In this document: piece by piece, positions 1 to 12,030 of the stretch | Position numbering within the stretch: position 1 is the stretch's first letter | Layout of the letters: every line of letters starts with the position of its first letter | Origin: Harmonia axyridis | Lineage: Eukaryota; Arthropoda; Insecta; Coleoptera; Coccinellidae | Length of the DNA: 64,000 bases | Direction: 5' to 3' | Assembly (NCBI RefSeq): GCF_914767665.1 | Contig: NC_059508.1 | Location: 25,729,501-25,793,500 of the forward strand | Notes under the pieces: model-generated | What the model was told of the DNA's origin: nothing | What the model saw: only the letters and a program-made list of their open reading frames with translations | Database searches by the model: none | Program-made: the position numbers and the translations under genes

Positions 1-49
1 TTCCCTTCTTTTTGTTTAATGAACAATTATCCAAGTAAGCCATTCCACA

Positions 50-327
50 TTGTTGATTTTCTTGGACTCGGATGTCACGCAGGTAGCTATAATCTCCCAC
101 GTGGTGAGGTCAATTGCTGCTGTAACCACAAATGCACGACTGACTTCTGTTGTTGATTTCATTCGTTTGTTATTTTCTTCAATGATTCTCATTCTAACAC
201 TTTTCATCGTATTGCACAGGGACGAAAGCTTGACACGCGTGTCTAAGGAAACCACTTTGGTATAAGGGACTGTTCTTATTCCCTTCTTTCTGTATAATGA
301 TCAATTATCCAAGTAAGTCATTCCACA
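50..327. repeat. Reference satellite monomer (278 bp)
   Basis: This is the first complete monomer, useful as a query. It contains nine CpG dinucleotides by direct count, one HindIII site, the 8-bp palindrome CCACGTGG and the 12-bp perfect palindrome GACACGCGTGTC. A 6-bp inverted pair TCCAAG...CTTGGA lies either side of the monomer start. The 278-bp length equals 92 codons plus 2 bases, so any reading frame shifts in each successive monomer. Confidence 0.95.
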
Positions 328-1161
328 TTGTTGATTTTCTTGGACTCGGATGACACGCAGGTAGCTATTATCTTTTACGTGGTAAGGTCAATTGCTGCTG
401 TAACCACAAATGCACGACTGACTTCTGTTGTTGATTTCATTTGTTTGTTATTTCCTTTAATGTTTCTCATTCTAACATTTCTCATCGTATTGCACAGGGA
501 CGAAAGCTTGACACACGTGTCTAAGGAAACCACTTTGGTATAAGGGACTGTTCTTATTCCTTTCTTTTTGTATAATGATCAATTATCCAAGTAAGCCATT
601 CCACATTGTTGATTTTCTTGGACTCGGATGTCACGCAGGTAGCTATAATCTCCCACGTGGTAAGGTCAATTGCTGCTGTAATCACAAATGCACGACTGAC
701 TTCTGTTGTTGATTTCATTCGTTTGTTATTTTCTTCAATGATTCTCATTCTAACACTTTTCATCGTATTGCACAGGGACGAAAGCTTGACACGCGTGTCT
801 AAGGAAACCACTTTGGTATAAGGGACTGTTCTTATTCCCTTCTTTCTGTATAATGATCAATTATCCAAGTAAGCCATTCCACATTGTTGATTTTCTTGGA
901 CTCGGATGTCACGCAGGTAGCTATCATCTCCCACGTGGTAAGGTCAATTGCTGCTGTAACCACAAATGCACGACTGACTTCTGTTGTTGATTTCATTCGT
1001 TTGTTATTTCCAATTATGTTTCTCATTCTAACACTTTTCATCGTATTGCACAGGGACGAAAGCTTGACACGCGTGTCTAAGGAAACCACTTTGGTATAAG
1101 GGACTGTTCTTATTCCCTTCTTTCTGTATAATGATCAATTATCCAAGTAAGCCATTCCACA

Positions 1162-1417
1162 TTGTTGATTTTCTTGGACTAGGATGTCACGCAGTAAGGT
1201 CAATTGCTGCTGTAACCACAAATGCACGACTGACTTCTGTTGTTGATTTCATTCGTTTGTTATTTTCTTCAATGTTTCTCATTCTAACACTTTTCATCGT
1301 AATGCACAGGGACGAAAGCTTGACACACGTGTCTACGGAAACCACATTGGTATAAGGGACTGTTCTTACTCCATTCTTTCTGTATAATGATCAATTATCC
1401 AATTAAGCCATTCCACA
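1162..1417. repeat. Satellite monomer variant with 22-bp deletion removing CCACGTGG
   Basis: The usual GCAGGTAGC...CACGTGGTAAGG stretch is shortened to GCAGTAAGG at 1191-1199. This removes 22 bp that include the CCACGTGG palindrome. The deletion ends share a short GTA/GTAA similarity, consistent with slippage. The monomer also carries GGACTAGG in place of GGACTCGG. The same variant occurs at 3058 and 26726. Confidence 0.95.
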
Positions 1418-1973
1418 TTGTTGATTTTCTTGGACTCGGATGTCACGCAGGTAGCTATAATCTCCCACGTGGTAAGGTCAATTGCTGCTGTAATCACAAA
1501 TGCACGACTGACTTCTGTTGTTGATTTGATTTGTTTGTTATTTCCTTCAATGTTTCCCATTCTTACACTTCTCATCGTATTGCACAGGGACGAAAGCTTG
1601 ACACACGTGTCTATGGAAACCACATTGGTATAAGGGACTGTTCTTATTCCCTTCTTTCTGTATAATGATCAATTATCCAAGTAAGCCATTCCACATTGTT
1701 GATTTTCTTGGACTCGGATGACACGCAGGTAGCTATTATCTTTTACGTGGTAAGGTCAATTGCTGCTGTAACCACAAATGCACGACTGACTTCTGTTGTT
1801 GATTTCATTTGTTTGTTATTTCCTTTAATGTTTCTCATTCTAACATTTCTCATCGTATTGCACAGGGACGAAAGCTTGACACACGTGTCTGAGGAAACCA
1901 CTTTGGTATAAGGGACTGTTCTTATTCCCTTCTTTCTGTATAATGATCAATTATCCAAGTAAGCCATTCCACA

Positions 1974-2223
1974 TTGTTGATTTTCTTGGACTCGGATGAC
2001 ACGCAGGTAGCTATAATCTCCCACGTGGTGAGGTCAATTGCTGCTGTAACCACAAATGCACGACTGACTTCTGTTGTTGATTTCATTTGTTTGTTATTTC
2101 CTTCTATGTTTCTCATTCTAACACTTTTCATCGTATTGCACAGGGACGAAAGCTTGACACGCGTGTCTAAGGAAACCACTTTTTTTTGTTTAATCAACAA
2201 TTATCCAAGTAGGCCATTCCACA
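1974..2223. repeat. Satellite monomer variant with 28-bp linker deletion (250 bp)
   Basis: The segment containing GGTATAAGGGACTG is missing, so ACCAC runs directly into a T-run and TGTTTAATCAAC near 2176-2196. The TATAAGG motif is lost. The same 250-bp form is seen at 3870, 8566, 15352 and 27538, always followed by a monomer starting from a CCAAGTAGGCC junction. Confidence 0.93.
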
Positions 2224-3057
2224 TTGTTGATTTTCTTGGACTCGGATGTCACGCAGGTAGCTATAATCTCCCACGTGGTAAGGTCAATTGCTGCTGTAAC
2301 CACAAATGCACGACTGACTTCTGTTGTTGATTTCATTTGTTTGTTATTTCCTTTAATGTTTCTCATTCTAACATTTCTCATCGTATTGCACAGGGACGAA
2401 AGCTTGACACACGTGTCTAAGGAAACCACTTTGGTATAAGGGACTGTTCTTATTCCTTTCTTTTTGTATAATGATCAATTATCCAAGTAAGCCATTCCAC
2501 ATTGTTGATTTTCTTGGACTCGGATGTCACGCAGGTAGCTATAATCTCCCACGTGGTAAGGTCAATTGCTGCTGTAATCACAAATGCACGACTGACTTCT
2601 GTTGTTGATTTCATTCGTTTGTTATTTTCTTCAATGATTCTCATTCTAACACTTTTCATCGTATTGCACAGGGACGAAAGCTTGACACGCGTGTCTAAGG
2701 AAACCACTTTGGTATAAGGGACTGTTCTTATTCCCTTCTTTCTGTATAATGATCAATTATCCAAGTAAGCCATTCCACATTGTTGATTTTCTTGGACTCG
2801 GATGTCACGCAGGTAGCTATCATCTCCCACGTGGTAAGGTCAATTGCTGCTGTAACCACAAATGCACGACTGACTTCTGTTGTTGATTTCATTTGTTTGT
2901 TATTTCCTTTAATGTTTCTCATTCTAACACTTTTCATCGTATTGCACAGGGACGAAAGCTTGACACGCGTGTCTAAGGAAACCACTTTGGTATAAGGGAC
3001 TGTTCTTATTCCCTTCTTTCTGTATAATGATCAATTATCCAAGTAAGCCATTCCACA

Positions 3058-3313
3058 TTGTTGATTTTCTTGGACTAGGATGTCACGCAGTAAGGTCAAT
3101 TGCTGCTGTAACCACAAATGCACGACTGACTTCTGTTGTTGATTTCATTCGTTTGTTATTTTCTTCAATGTTTCTCATTCTAACACTTTTCATCGTAATG
3201 CACAGGGACGAAAGCTTGACACACGTGTCTACGGAAACCACATTGGTATAAGGGACTGTTCTTACTCCATTCTTTCTGTATAATGATCAATTATCCAATT
3301 AAGCCATTCCACA
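3058..3313. repeat. Satellite monomer variant with 22-bp deletion (second copy)
   Basis: It has the same GCAGTAAGG junction and GGACTAGG base change as the monomer at 1162, lying exactly 1896 bp downstream. It is therefore a copy by higher-order duplication and not an independent deletion. Confidence 0.95.
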
Positions 3314-3869
3314 TTGTTGATTTTCTTGGACTCGGATGTCACGCAGGTAGCTATAATCTCCCACGTGGTAAGGTCAATTGCTGCTGTAATCACAAATGCA
3401 CGACTGACTTCTGTTGTTGATTTGATTTGTTTGTTATTTCCTTCAATGTTTCCCATTCTTACACTTCTCATCGTATTGCACAGGGACGAAAGCTTGACAC
3501 ACGTGTCTATGGAAACCACATTGGTATAAGGGACTGTTCTTATTCCCTTCTTTTTGTATAATGATCAATTATCCAAGTAAGCCATTCCACATTGTTGATT
3601 TTCTTGGACTCGGATGACACGCAGGTAGCTATTATCTTTTACGTGGTAAGGTCAATTGCTGCTGTAACCACAAATGCACGACTGACTTCTGTTGTTGATT
3701 TCATTTGTTTGTTATTTCCTTTAATGTTTCTCATTCTAACATTTCTCATCGTATTGCACAGGGACGAAAGCTTGACACACGTGTCTGAGGAAACCACTTT
3801 GGTATAAGGGACTGTTCTTATTCCCTTCTTTCTGTATAATGATCAATTATCCAAGTAAGCCATTCCACA

Positions 3870-4119
3870 TTGTTGATTTTCTTGGACTCGGATGACACGC
3901 AGGTAGCTATAATCTCCCACGTGGTGAGGTCAATTGCTGCTGTAACCACAAATGCACGACTGACTTCTGTTGTTGATTTCATTTGTTTGTTATTTTCTTC
4001 TATGTTTCTCATTCTAACACTTTTCATCGTATTGCACAGGGACGAAAGCTTGACACGCGTGTCTAAGGAAACCACTTTTTTTTGTTTAATCAACAATTAT
4101 CCAAGTAGGCCATTCCACA
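3870..4119. repeat. 28-bp linker-deletion monomer (250 bp), copy 2
   Basis: The same T-run junction lies near 4072-4090. It differs from the first copy by having TTTTCTTC in place of TTTCCTTC in the centre, a trace of conversion between subfamilies. Confidence 0.92.
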
Positions 4120-5231
4120 TTGTTGATTTTCTTGGACTCGGATGTCACGCAGGTAGCTATAATCTCCCACGTGGTAAGGTCAATTGCTGCTGTAACCACA
4201 AATGCACGACTGACTTCTAATGTTGATTTCATTCGTTTGTTATTTTCTTCAATGTTTCTCATTCTAACACTTTTCATCGTATTGCACAGGGACGAAAGCT
4301 TGACACACGTGTCTATGGAAACCACATTGGTATAAGGGACTGTTCTTATTCCCTTCTTTCTGTATAATGATCAATTATCCAAGTAAGCCATTCCACATTG
4401 TTGATTTTCTTGGACTCGGATGTCACGCAGGTAGCTATAATCTCCCACGTGGTAAGGTCAATTGCTGCTGTAATCACAAATGCACGACTGACTTCTGTTG
4501 TTGATTTCATTCGTTTGTTATTTTCTTCAATGATTCTCATTCTAACACTTTTCATCGTATTGCACAGGGACGAAAGCTTGACACGCGTGTCTAGGGAAAC
4601 CACTTTGGTATAAGGGACTGTTCTTATTCCCTTCTTTCTGTATAATGATCAATTATCCAAGTAAGCCATTCCACATTGTTGATTTTCTTGGACTCGGATG
4701 TCACGCAGGTAGCTATTATCTCCCACGTGGTAAGGTCAATTGCTGCTGTAACCACAAATGCACGACTGACTTCTGTTGTTGATTTCATTCGTTTGTTATT
4801 TTCTTCAATGTTTCTCATTCTAACACTTTTCATCGTAATGCACAGGGACGAAAGCTTGACACACGTGTCTACGGAAACCACATTGGTATAAGGGACTGTT
4901 CTTACTCCATTCTTTCTGTATAATGATCAATTATCCAATTAAGCCATTCCACATTGTTGATTTTCTTGGACTCGGATGTCACGCAGGTAGCTATAATCTC
5001 CCACGTGGTAAGGTCAATTGCTGCTGTAATCACAAATGCACGACTGACTTCTGTTGTTGATTTGATTTGTTTGTTATTTCCTTCAATGTTTCTCATTCTA
5101 ACACTTCTCATCGTATTGCACAGGGACGAAAGCTTGACACACGTGTCTATGGAAACCACATTGGTATAAGGGACTGTTCTTATTCCCTTCTTTCTGTTTG
5201 ATGATCAATTATCCAAGTAGGCCATTCCACA

Positions 5232-7453
5232 TTGTTGATTTTCTTGGACTCGGATTTCACGCAGGTAGCTATAATCTCCCACGTGGTAAGGTCAATTGCT
5301 GCTGTAACCACAAATGCACGACTGACTTCTAATGTTGATTTCATTCGTTTGTTATTTTCTTCAATGTTTCTCATTCTAACACTTTTCATCGTATTGCACA
5401 GGGACGAAAGCTTGACATGCGTGTCTTAGGAAACCACTTTGGTATAAGGGACTGTTCTTATTCCCTTTTTTTTGTTTGATCAACAATTATCCAAGTGGGC
5501 CATTCCACATTGTTGATTTTCTTGGACTCGGATGTCACGCAGGTAGCTATAATCTCCCACGTGGTAAGGTCAATTGCTGCTGTAACCACAAATGCACGAC
5601 TGACTTCTGTTGTTGATTTTATTCGTTTGTTATTTTCTTCAATGTTTCTCATTCTAACACTTTTTTCATCGTATTGCACAGGGACGAAAGCTTGACACGC
5701 GTGTCTAAGGAAACCACTTTGGTATAAGGGACTGTTCTTATTCCCTTCTTTTTGTTTAATGAACAATTATCCGAATAAGCCATTCCACATTGTTGATTTT
5801 CTTGGACTCGGATGTCATGCAGGTAGCTAGAATCTCCCACGTGGTAATGTCAATTGCTGCTGTAACCACAAATGCACGACTGACTTCTGTTGTTGATTTC
5901 ATTTGTTTGTTTTTTCCTCCTATGTTTCTCATTCTTACAGTTTTCATCGTATTGCACAGGGACGAAAGCTTGACACACGTGTCTATGGAAACCACATTCG
6001 TATAAGGGACTGTTCTTACTTCATTCTTTCTGTATAATGATCAATTATCCAAGTAAGTCATTCCACATTGTTGATTTTCTTGGACTCGGATGTCACGCAG
6101 GTAGCTATAATCTCCCACGTGGTAAGGTCAATTGCTGCTGAAACCACAAATGCACGACTGACTTCTGTTGTTGATTTCATTTGTTTGTTATTTCCTTCAA
6201 TGTTTCTCATTCTAACACTTTTCATCGTATTGCACAGGGACGAAAGCTTGACACACGTGTCTAAGAAAACCACTTTGGTATGAGGGACTGTTCTTATTCG
6301 CTTCTTTTTGTGCAATCAACAATTATCCAAGTAAGCCATTCCACATTGTTGATTTTCTTGGACTCGGATGTCACGCAGGTAGCTATAAGCTCCCACGTGG
6401 TAAGGTCAATTGCTGCTGTAACCACAAATGCACGACTGACTTCTGTTGTTGATTTCATTTGTTTGTTATTTCCTTCTATGTTTCTCATTCTAACACTTTT
6501 CATCGTATTGCACAGGGACGAAAGCTTGACACACGTGTCTAAGGAAACCACTTTGGTATAAGGGACTGTTCTTATTTTTTTTTGTTTAATCAACAATTAT
6601 CCAAGTTGGCCATTCCACATTGTTGATTTTCTTGGACTCGGATGTCACGCAGGTAGCTATAATCTCCCACGTGGTAAGGTCAATTGCTGCTGTAACCACA
6701 AATGCACGACTGACTTCTAATGTTGATTTCATTTGTTTGTTATTTCCTTCAATGTTTCTCATTCTAACACTTTTCATCGTATTGCACAGGGACGAAAGCT
6801 TGACATGCGTGTCTAAGGAAACCACTTTGGTATAAGGGACTGTTCTTATTCCCTTCTTTTTGTTTAATGAACAATTATCCAAGTAAGCCATTCCACATTG
6901 TTGATTTTCTTGGACTCGGATGTCACGCAGGTAGCTATAATCTCCCACGTGGTGAGGTCACTTGCTGCTGTAACCACAAATGCACGACTGACTTCTGTTG
7001 TTGATTTCATTCGTTTGTTATTTTCTTCAATGATTCTCATTCTAACACTTTTCATCGTATTGCACAGGGACGAAAGCTTGACACGCGTGTCTAAGGAAAC
7101 CACTTTGGTATAAGGGACTGTTCTTATTCCCTTCTTTCTGTATAATGATCAATTATCCAAGTAAGTCATTCCACATTGTTGATTTTCTTGGACTCGGATG
7201 ACACGCAGGTAGCTATTATCTTTTACGTGGTAAGGTCAATTGCTGCTGTAACCACAAATGCACGACTGACTTCTGTTGTTGATTTCATTTGTTTGTTATT
7301 TCCTTTAATGTTTCTCATTCTAACATTTCTCATCGTATTGCACAGGGACGAAAGCTTGACACACGTGTCTAAGGAAACCACTTTGGTATAAGGGACTGTT
7401 CTTATTCCCTTCTTTTTGTATAATGATCAATTATCCAAGTAAGCCATTCCACA
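5232..7453. repeat. 8-mer higher-order repeat (about 2.22 kb), copy A1
   Basis: Monomer starts are 5232, 5510, 5790, 6068, 6346, 6620, 6898 and 7176. Diagnostic markers in order are CTTGACATGCGTGTCTTAGG in monomer 1, a 2-bp T insertion (CACTTTTTTCATCG) in monomer 2, TTATCCGAATAAGCC before monomer 3 with TAGCTAGAATCTCC inside it, GCTGAAACCAC in monomer 4, TAAGCTCCC in monomer 5, and TTCTAATGTTG in monomer 6. Monomer 3 has the private change GTCATGCAGG, shared only with the copy at 31401. Confidence 0.92.
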
Positions 7454-8565
7454 TTGTTGATTTTCTTGGACTCGGATGTCACGCAGGTAGCTATAATCTC
7501 CCACGTGGTAAGGTCAATTGCTGCTGTAATCACAAATGCACGACTGACTTCTGTTGTTGATTTCATTCGTTTGTTATTTTCTTCAATGATTCTCATTCTA
7601 ACACTTTTCATCGTATTGCACAGGGACGAAAGCTTGACACGCGTGTCTAAGGAAACCACTTTGGTATAAGGGACTGTTCTTATTCCCTTCTTTCTGTATA
7701 ATGATCAATTATCCAAGTAAGCCATTCCACATTGTTGATTTTCTTGGACTCGGATGTCACGCAGGTAGCTATAATCTCCCACGTGGTAAGGTCATTTGCT
7801 GCTGTAACCACAAATGCACGACTGACTTCTGTTGTTGATTTCATTCGTTTGTTATTTTCTTCAATGTTTCTCATTCTAACACTTTTCATCGTAATGCACA
7901 GGGACGAAAGCTTGACACACGTGTCTACGGAAACCACATTGGTATAAGGGACTGTTCTTACTCCATTCTTTCTGTATAATGATCAATTATCCAATTAAGC
8001 CATTCCACATTGTTGATTTTCTTGGACTCGGATGTCACGCAGGTAGCTATAATCTCCCACGTGGTAAGGTCAATTGCTGCTGTAATCACAAATGCACGAC
8101 TGACTTCTGTTGTTGATTTGATTTGTTTGTTATTTCCTTCAATGTTTCCCATTCTAACACTTCTCATCGTATTGCACAGGGACGAAAGCTTGACACACGT
8201 GTCTATGGAAACCACATTGGTATAAGGGACTGTTCTTATTCCCTTCTTTCTGTATAATGATCAATTATCCAAGTAAGCCATTCCACATTGTTGATTTTCT
8301 TGGACTCGGATGACACGCAGGTAGCTATTATCTTTTACGTGGTAAGGTCAATTGCTGCTGTAACCACAAATGCACGACTGACTTCTGTTGTTGATTTCAT
8401 TTGTTTGTTATTTCCTTTAATGTTTCTCATTCTAACATTTCTCATCGTATTGCACAGGGACGAAAGCTTGACACACGTGTCTAAGGAAACCACTTTGGTA
8501 TAAGGGACTGTTCTTATTCCCTTCTTTCTGTATAATGATCAATTATCCAAGTAAGCCATTCCACA

Positions 8566-8815
8566 TTGTTGATTTTCTTGGACTCGGATGACACGCAGGT
8601 AGCTATAATCTCCCACGTGGTAAGGTCAATTGCTGCTGTAACCACAAATGCACGACTGACTTCTGTTGTTGATTTCATTTGTTTGTTATTTCCTTCTATG
8701 TTTCTCATTCTAACACTTTTCATCGTATTGCACAGGGACGAAAGCTTGACACGCGTGTCTAAGGAAACCACTTTTTTTTGTTTAATCAACAATTATCCAA
8801 GTAGGCCATTCCACA
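8566..8815. repeat. 28-bp linker-deletion monomer (250 bp), copy 3
   Basis: The T-run junction lies near 8768-8785. It is followed by the monomer at 8816 that opens an 8-mer higher-order repeat. Confidence 0.92.
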
Positions 8816-11030
8816 TTGTTGATTTTCTTGGACTCGGATGTCACGCAGGTAGCTATAATCTCCCACGTGGTAAGGTCAATTGCTGCTGTAACCACAAATG
8901 CACGACTGACTTCTAATGTTGATTTCATTCGTTTGTTATTTTCTTCAATGTTTCTCATTCTAACACTTTTCATCGTATTGCACAGGGACGAAAGCTTGAC
9001 ATGCGTGTCTTAGGAAACCACTTTGGTATAAGGGACTGTTCTTATTCCCTTTTTTTTGTTTGATCAACAATTATCCAAGTGGGCCATTCCACATTGTTGA
9101 TTTTCTTGGACTCGGATGTCACGCAGGTAGCTATCATCTCCCACGTGGTAAGGTCAATTGCTGCTGTAAGCACAAATGCACGACTGACTTCTGTTGTTGA
9201 TTTTATTCGTTTGTTATTTTCTTCAATGTTTCTCATTCTAACACTTTTTTCATCGTATTGCACAGGGACGAAAGCTTGACACGCGTGTCTAAGGAAACCA
9301 CTTTGGTATAAGGGACTGTTCTTATTCCCTTCTTTTTGTTTAATGAACAATTATCCGAATAAGCCATTCCACATTGTTGATTTTCTTGGACTCGGATGTC
9401 ACGCAGGTAGCTAGAATCTCCCACGTGGTAATGTCAATTGCTGCTGTAACCAAAAATGCACGACTGACTTCTGTTGTTGATTTCATTTGTTTGTTTTTTC
9501 CTCCTATGTTTCTCATTCGTACAGTTTTCATCGTATTGCACAGGGACGAAAGCTTGACACACGTGTCTATGGAAACCACATTCGTATAAGGGACTGTTCT
9601 TACTTCATTCTTTCTGTATAATGATCAATTATCCAAGTAAGTCATTCCACATTGTTGATTTTCTTGGACTCGGATGTCACGCAGGTAGCTATAATCTCCC
9701 ACGTGGTAAGGTCAATTGCTGCTGAAACCACAAATGCACGACTGACTTCTGTTGTTGATTTCATTTGTTTGTTATTTCCTTCAATGTTTCTCATTCTAAC
9801 ACTTTTCATTGTATTGCACAGGGACGAAAGCTTGACACACGTGTCTAAGAAAACCACTTTGGTATAAGGGACTGTTCTTATTCGCTTCTTTTTGTTCAAT
9901 CAACAAGTAAGCCATTCCACATTGTTGATTTTCTTGGACTCGGATGTCACGCAGGTAGCTATAAGCTCCCACGTGGTAAGGTCAATTGCTGCTGTAACCA
10001 CAAATGCACGACTGACTTCTGTTGTTGATTTCATTTGTTTGTTATTTCCTTCTATGTTTCTCATTCTAACACTTTTCATCGTATTGCACAGGGACGAAAG
10101 CTTGACACACGTGTCTAAGGAAACCACTTTGGTATAAGGGACTGTTCTTATTTTTTTTTTGTTTAATCAACAATTATCCAAGTAGGCCATTCCACATTGT
10201 TGATTTTCTTGGACTCGGATGTCACGCAGGTAGCTATAATCTCCCACGTGGTAAGGTCAATTGCTGCTGTAACCACAAATGCACGACTGACTTCTAATGT
10301 TGATTTCATTTGTTTGTTATTTCCTTCAATGTTTCTCATTCTAACACTTTTCATCGTATTGCACAGGGACGAAAGCTTGACACGCGTGTCTAAGGAAACC
10401 ACTTTGGTATAAGGGACTGTTCTTATTCCCTTCTTTTTGTTTAATGAACAATTATCCAAGTAAGCCATTCCACATTGTTGATTTTCTTGGACTCGGATGT
10501 CACGCAGGTAGCTATAATCTCCCACGTGGTGAGGTCAATTGCTGCTGTAACCACAAATGCACGACTGACTTCTGTTGTTGATTTCATTCGTTTGTTATTT
10601 TCTTCAATGATTCTCATTCTAACACTTTTCATCGTATTGCACAGTGACGAAAGCTTGACACGCGTGTCTAAGGAAACCACTTTGGTATAAGGGACTGTTC
10701 TTATTCCCTTCTTTCTGTATAATGATCAATTATCCAAGTAAGTCATTCCACATTGTTGATTTTCTTGGACTCGGATGACACGCAGGTAGCTATTATCTTT
10801 TACGTGGTAAGGTCAATTGCTGCTGTAACCACAAATGCACGACTGACTTCTGTTGTTGATTTCATTTGTTTGTTATTTCCTTTAATGTTTCTCATTCTAA
10901 CATTTCTCATCGTATTGCACAGGGACGAAAGCTTGACACACGTGTCTAAGGAAACCACTTTGGTATAAGGGACTGTTCTTATTCCCATCTTTTTGTATAA
11001 TGATCAATTATCCAAGTAAGCCATTCCACA
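8816..11030. repeat. 8-mer higher-order repeat, copy A2
   Basis: Monomer starts are 8816, 9094, 9374, 9652, 9922, 10197, 10475 and 10753, with the same marker order as copy A1. An 8-bp deletion shortens the linker at about 9904 (CAACAAGTAAGCC). Monomer 3 has CATTCGTACAG, a private change shared with the copy at 33628. Confidence 0.92.
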
Positions 11031-12030
11031 TTGTTGATTTTCTTGGACTCGGATGTCACGCAGGTAGCTATAATCTCCCACGTGGTAAGGTCAATTGCTG
11101 CTGTAATCACAAATGCACGACTGACTTCTGTTGTTGATTTCATTCGTTTGTTATTTTCTTCACTGATTCTCATTCTAACACTTTTCATCGTATTGCACAG
11201 GGACGAAAGCTTGACACGCGTGTCTAAGGAAACCACTTTGGTATAAGGGACTGTTCTTATTCCCTTCTTTCTGTATAATGATCAATTATCCAAGTAAGCC
11301 ATTCCACATTGTTGATTTTCTTGGACTCGGATGACACGCAGGTAGCTATTATCTTTTACGTGGTAAGGTCAATTGCTGCTGTAACCACAAATGCACGACT
11401 GACTTCTGTTGTTGATTTCATTTGTTTGTTATTTCCTTTAATGTTTCTCATTCTAACATTTCTCATCGTATTGCACAGGGACGAAAGCTTGACACACATG
11501 TCTAAGGAAACCACTTTGGTATAAGGGACTGTTCTTATTCCCATCTTTTTGTATAATGATCAATTATCCAAGTAAGCCATTCCACATTGTTGATTTTCTT
11601 GGACTCGGATGTCACGCAGGTAGCTATAATCTCCCACGTGGTAAGGTCAATTGCTGCTGTAATCACAAATGCACGACTGACTTCTGTTGTTGATTTCATT
11701 CGTTTGTTATTTTCTTCACTGATTCTCATTCTAACACTTTTCATCGTATTGCACAGGGACGAAAGCTTGACACGCGTGTCTAAGGAAACCACTTTGGTAT
11801 AAGGGACTGTTCTTATTCCCTTCTTTCTGTATAATGATCAATTATCCAAGTAAGCCATTCCACATTGTTGATTTTCTTGGACTCGGATGACACGCAGGTA
11901 GCTATTATCTTTTACGTGGTAAGGTCAATTGCTGCTGTAACCACAAATGCACGACTGACTTCTGTTGTTGATTTCATTTGTTTGTTATTTCCTTTAATGT
12001 TTCTCATTCTAACATTTCTCATCGTATTGC
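11031..12030. repeat. Dimer duplication (556 bp) leading into the compound monomer
   Basis: Monomers at 11031 and 11587 share CACTGATTCTC and CCCATCTTTTTG, seen nowhere else in the window. Monomers at 11309 and 11865 are also alike. The pair is therefore a recent 556-bp tandem duplication. It explains why the offset to the matching right-array segment drops from 24820 to 24264 bp here. Confidence 0.9.

Larger units (their letters stand above)
328..2223. repeat. 7-mer higher-order repeat, 1896 bp, copy 1
   Basis: Monomer starts are 328, 606, 884, 1162, 1418, 1696 and 1974. The fourth monomer is 256 bp (22-bp deletion) and the seventh is 250 bp (28-bp deletion), so seven monomers sum to 1896 bp rather than 1946. 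The same order, including both deletion monomers, recurs 1896 bp downstream. The first monomer differs from its partner at 2224 in its front half (ATGACACG versus ATGTCACG) but matches in its rear half, which places the recombination joint inside that monomer. Confidence 0.93.
2224..4119. repeat. 7-mer higher-order repeat, 1896 bp, copy 2
   Basis: Monomer starts 2224, 2502, 2780, 3058, 3314, 3592 and 3870 repeat copy 1 with a constant offset of 1896 bp. A few single-base differences separate the copies, for example around 2898-2912 versus 1002-1016. The copy ends with the same 250-bp deletion monomer. The monomer starting at 4120 then switches to a different subfamily carrying TTCTAATGTTG. 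Confidence 0.93.

Noticed and set aside
85..140. tRNA-derived (SINE-like) origin of the monomer
   Set aside because: No A-box or B-box (GGTTCGANNCC) promoter elements were found, and no poly-A or simple tail lies at the unit boundary.
215..245. CENP-B box-like motif near TTTCGTCCCTGTGC (reverse strand)
   Set aside because: It shares TTCG but lacks the required A and CGGG at the set spacing of the CENP-B consensus.
50..265. 71-residue open frame on the + strand in nearly every monomer (starting at TTGTTGATTTTC)
   Set aside because: It is the repeat read in one frame. Because 278 is not a multiple of 3 it cannot continue into the next monomer. It begins at TTG, has no signal for translation, and changes freely between subfamilies. 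The opposite strand is open over the same bases.
554..811. 79-126-residue open frames on the - strand, repeated across the arrays
   Set aside because: They are long because two monomers happen to lack stops in that frame, and lengths vary with the small indels. No recognised domain is seen, the variants include amino-acid changes at many sites, and the frames overlap the + strand ones. They are explained by amplification of the DNA repeat, not by protein selection.
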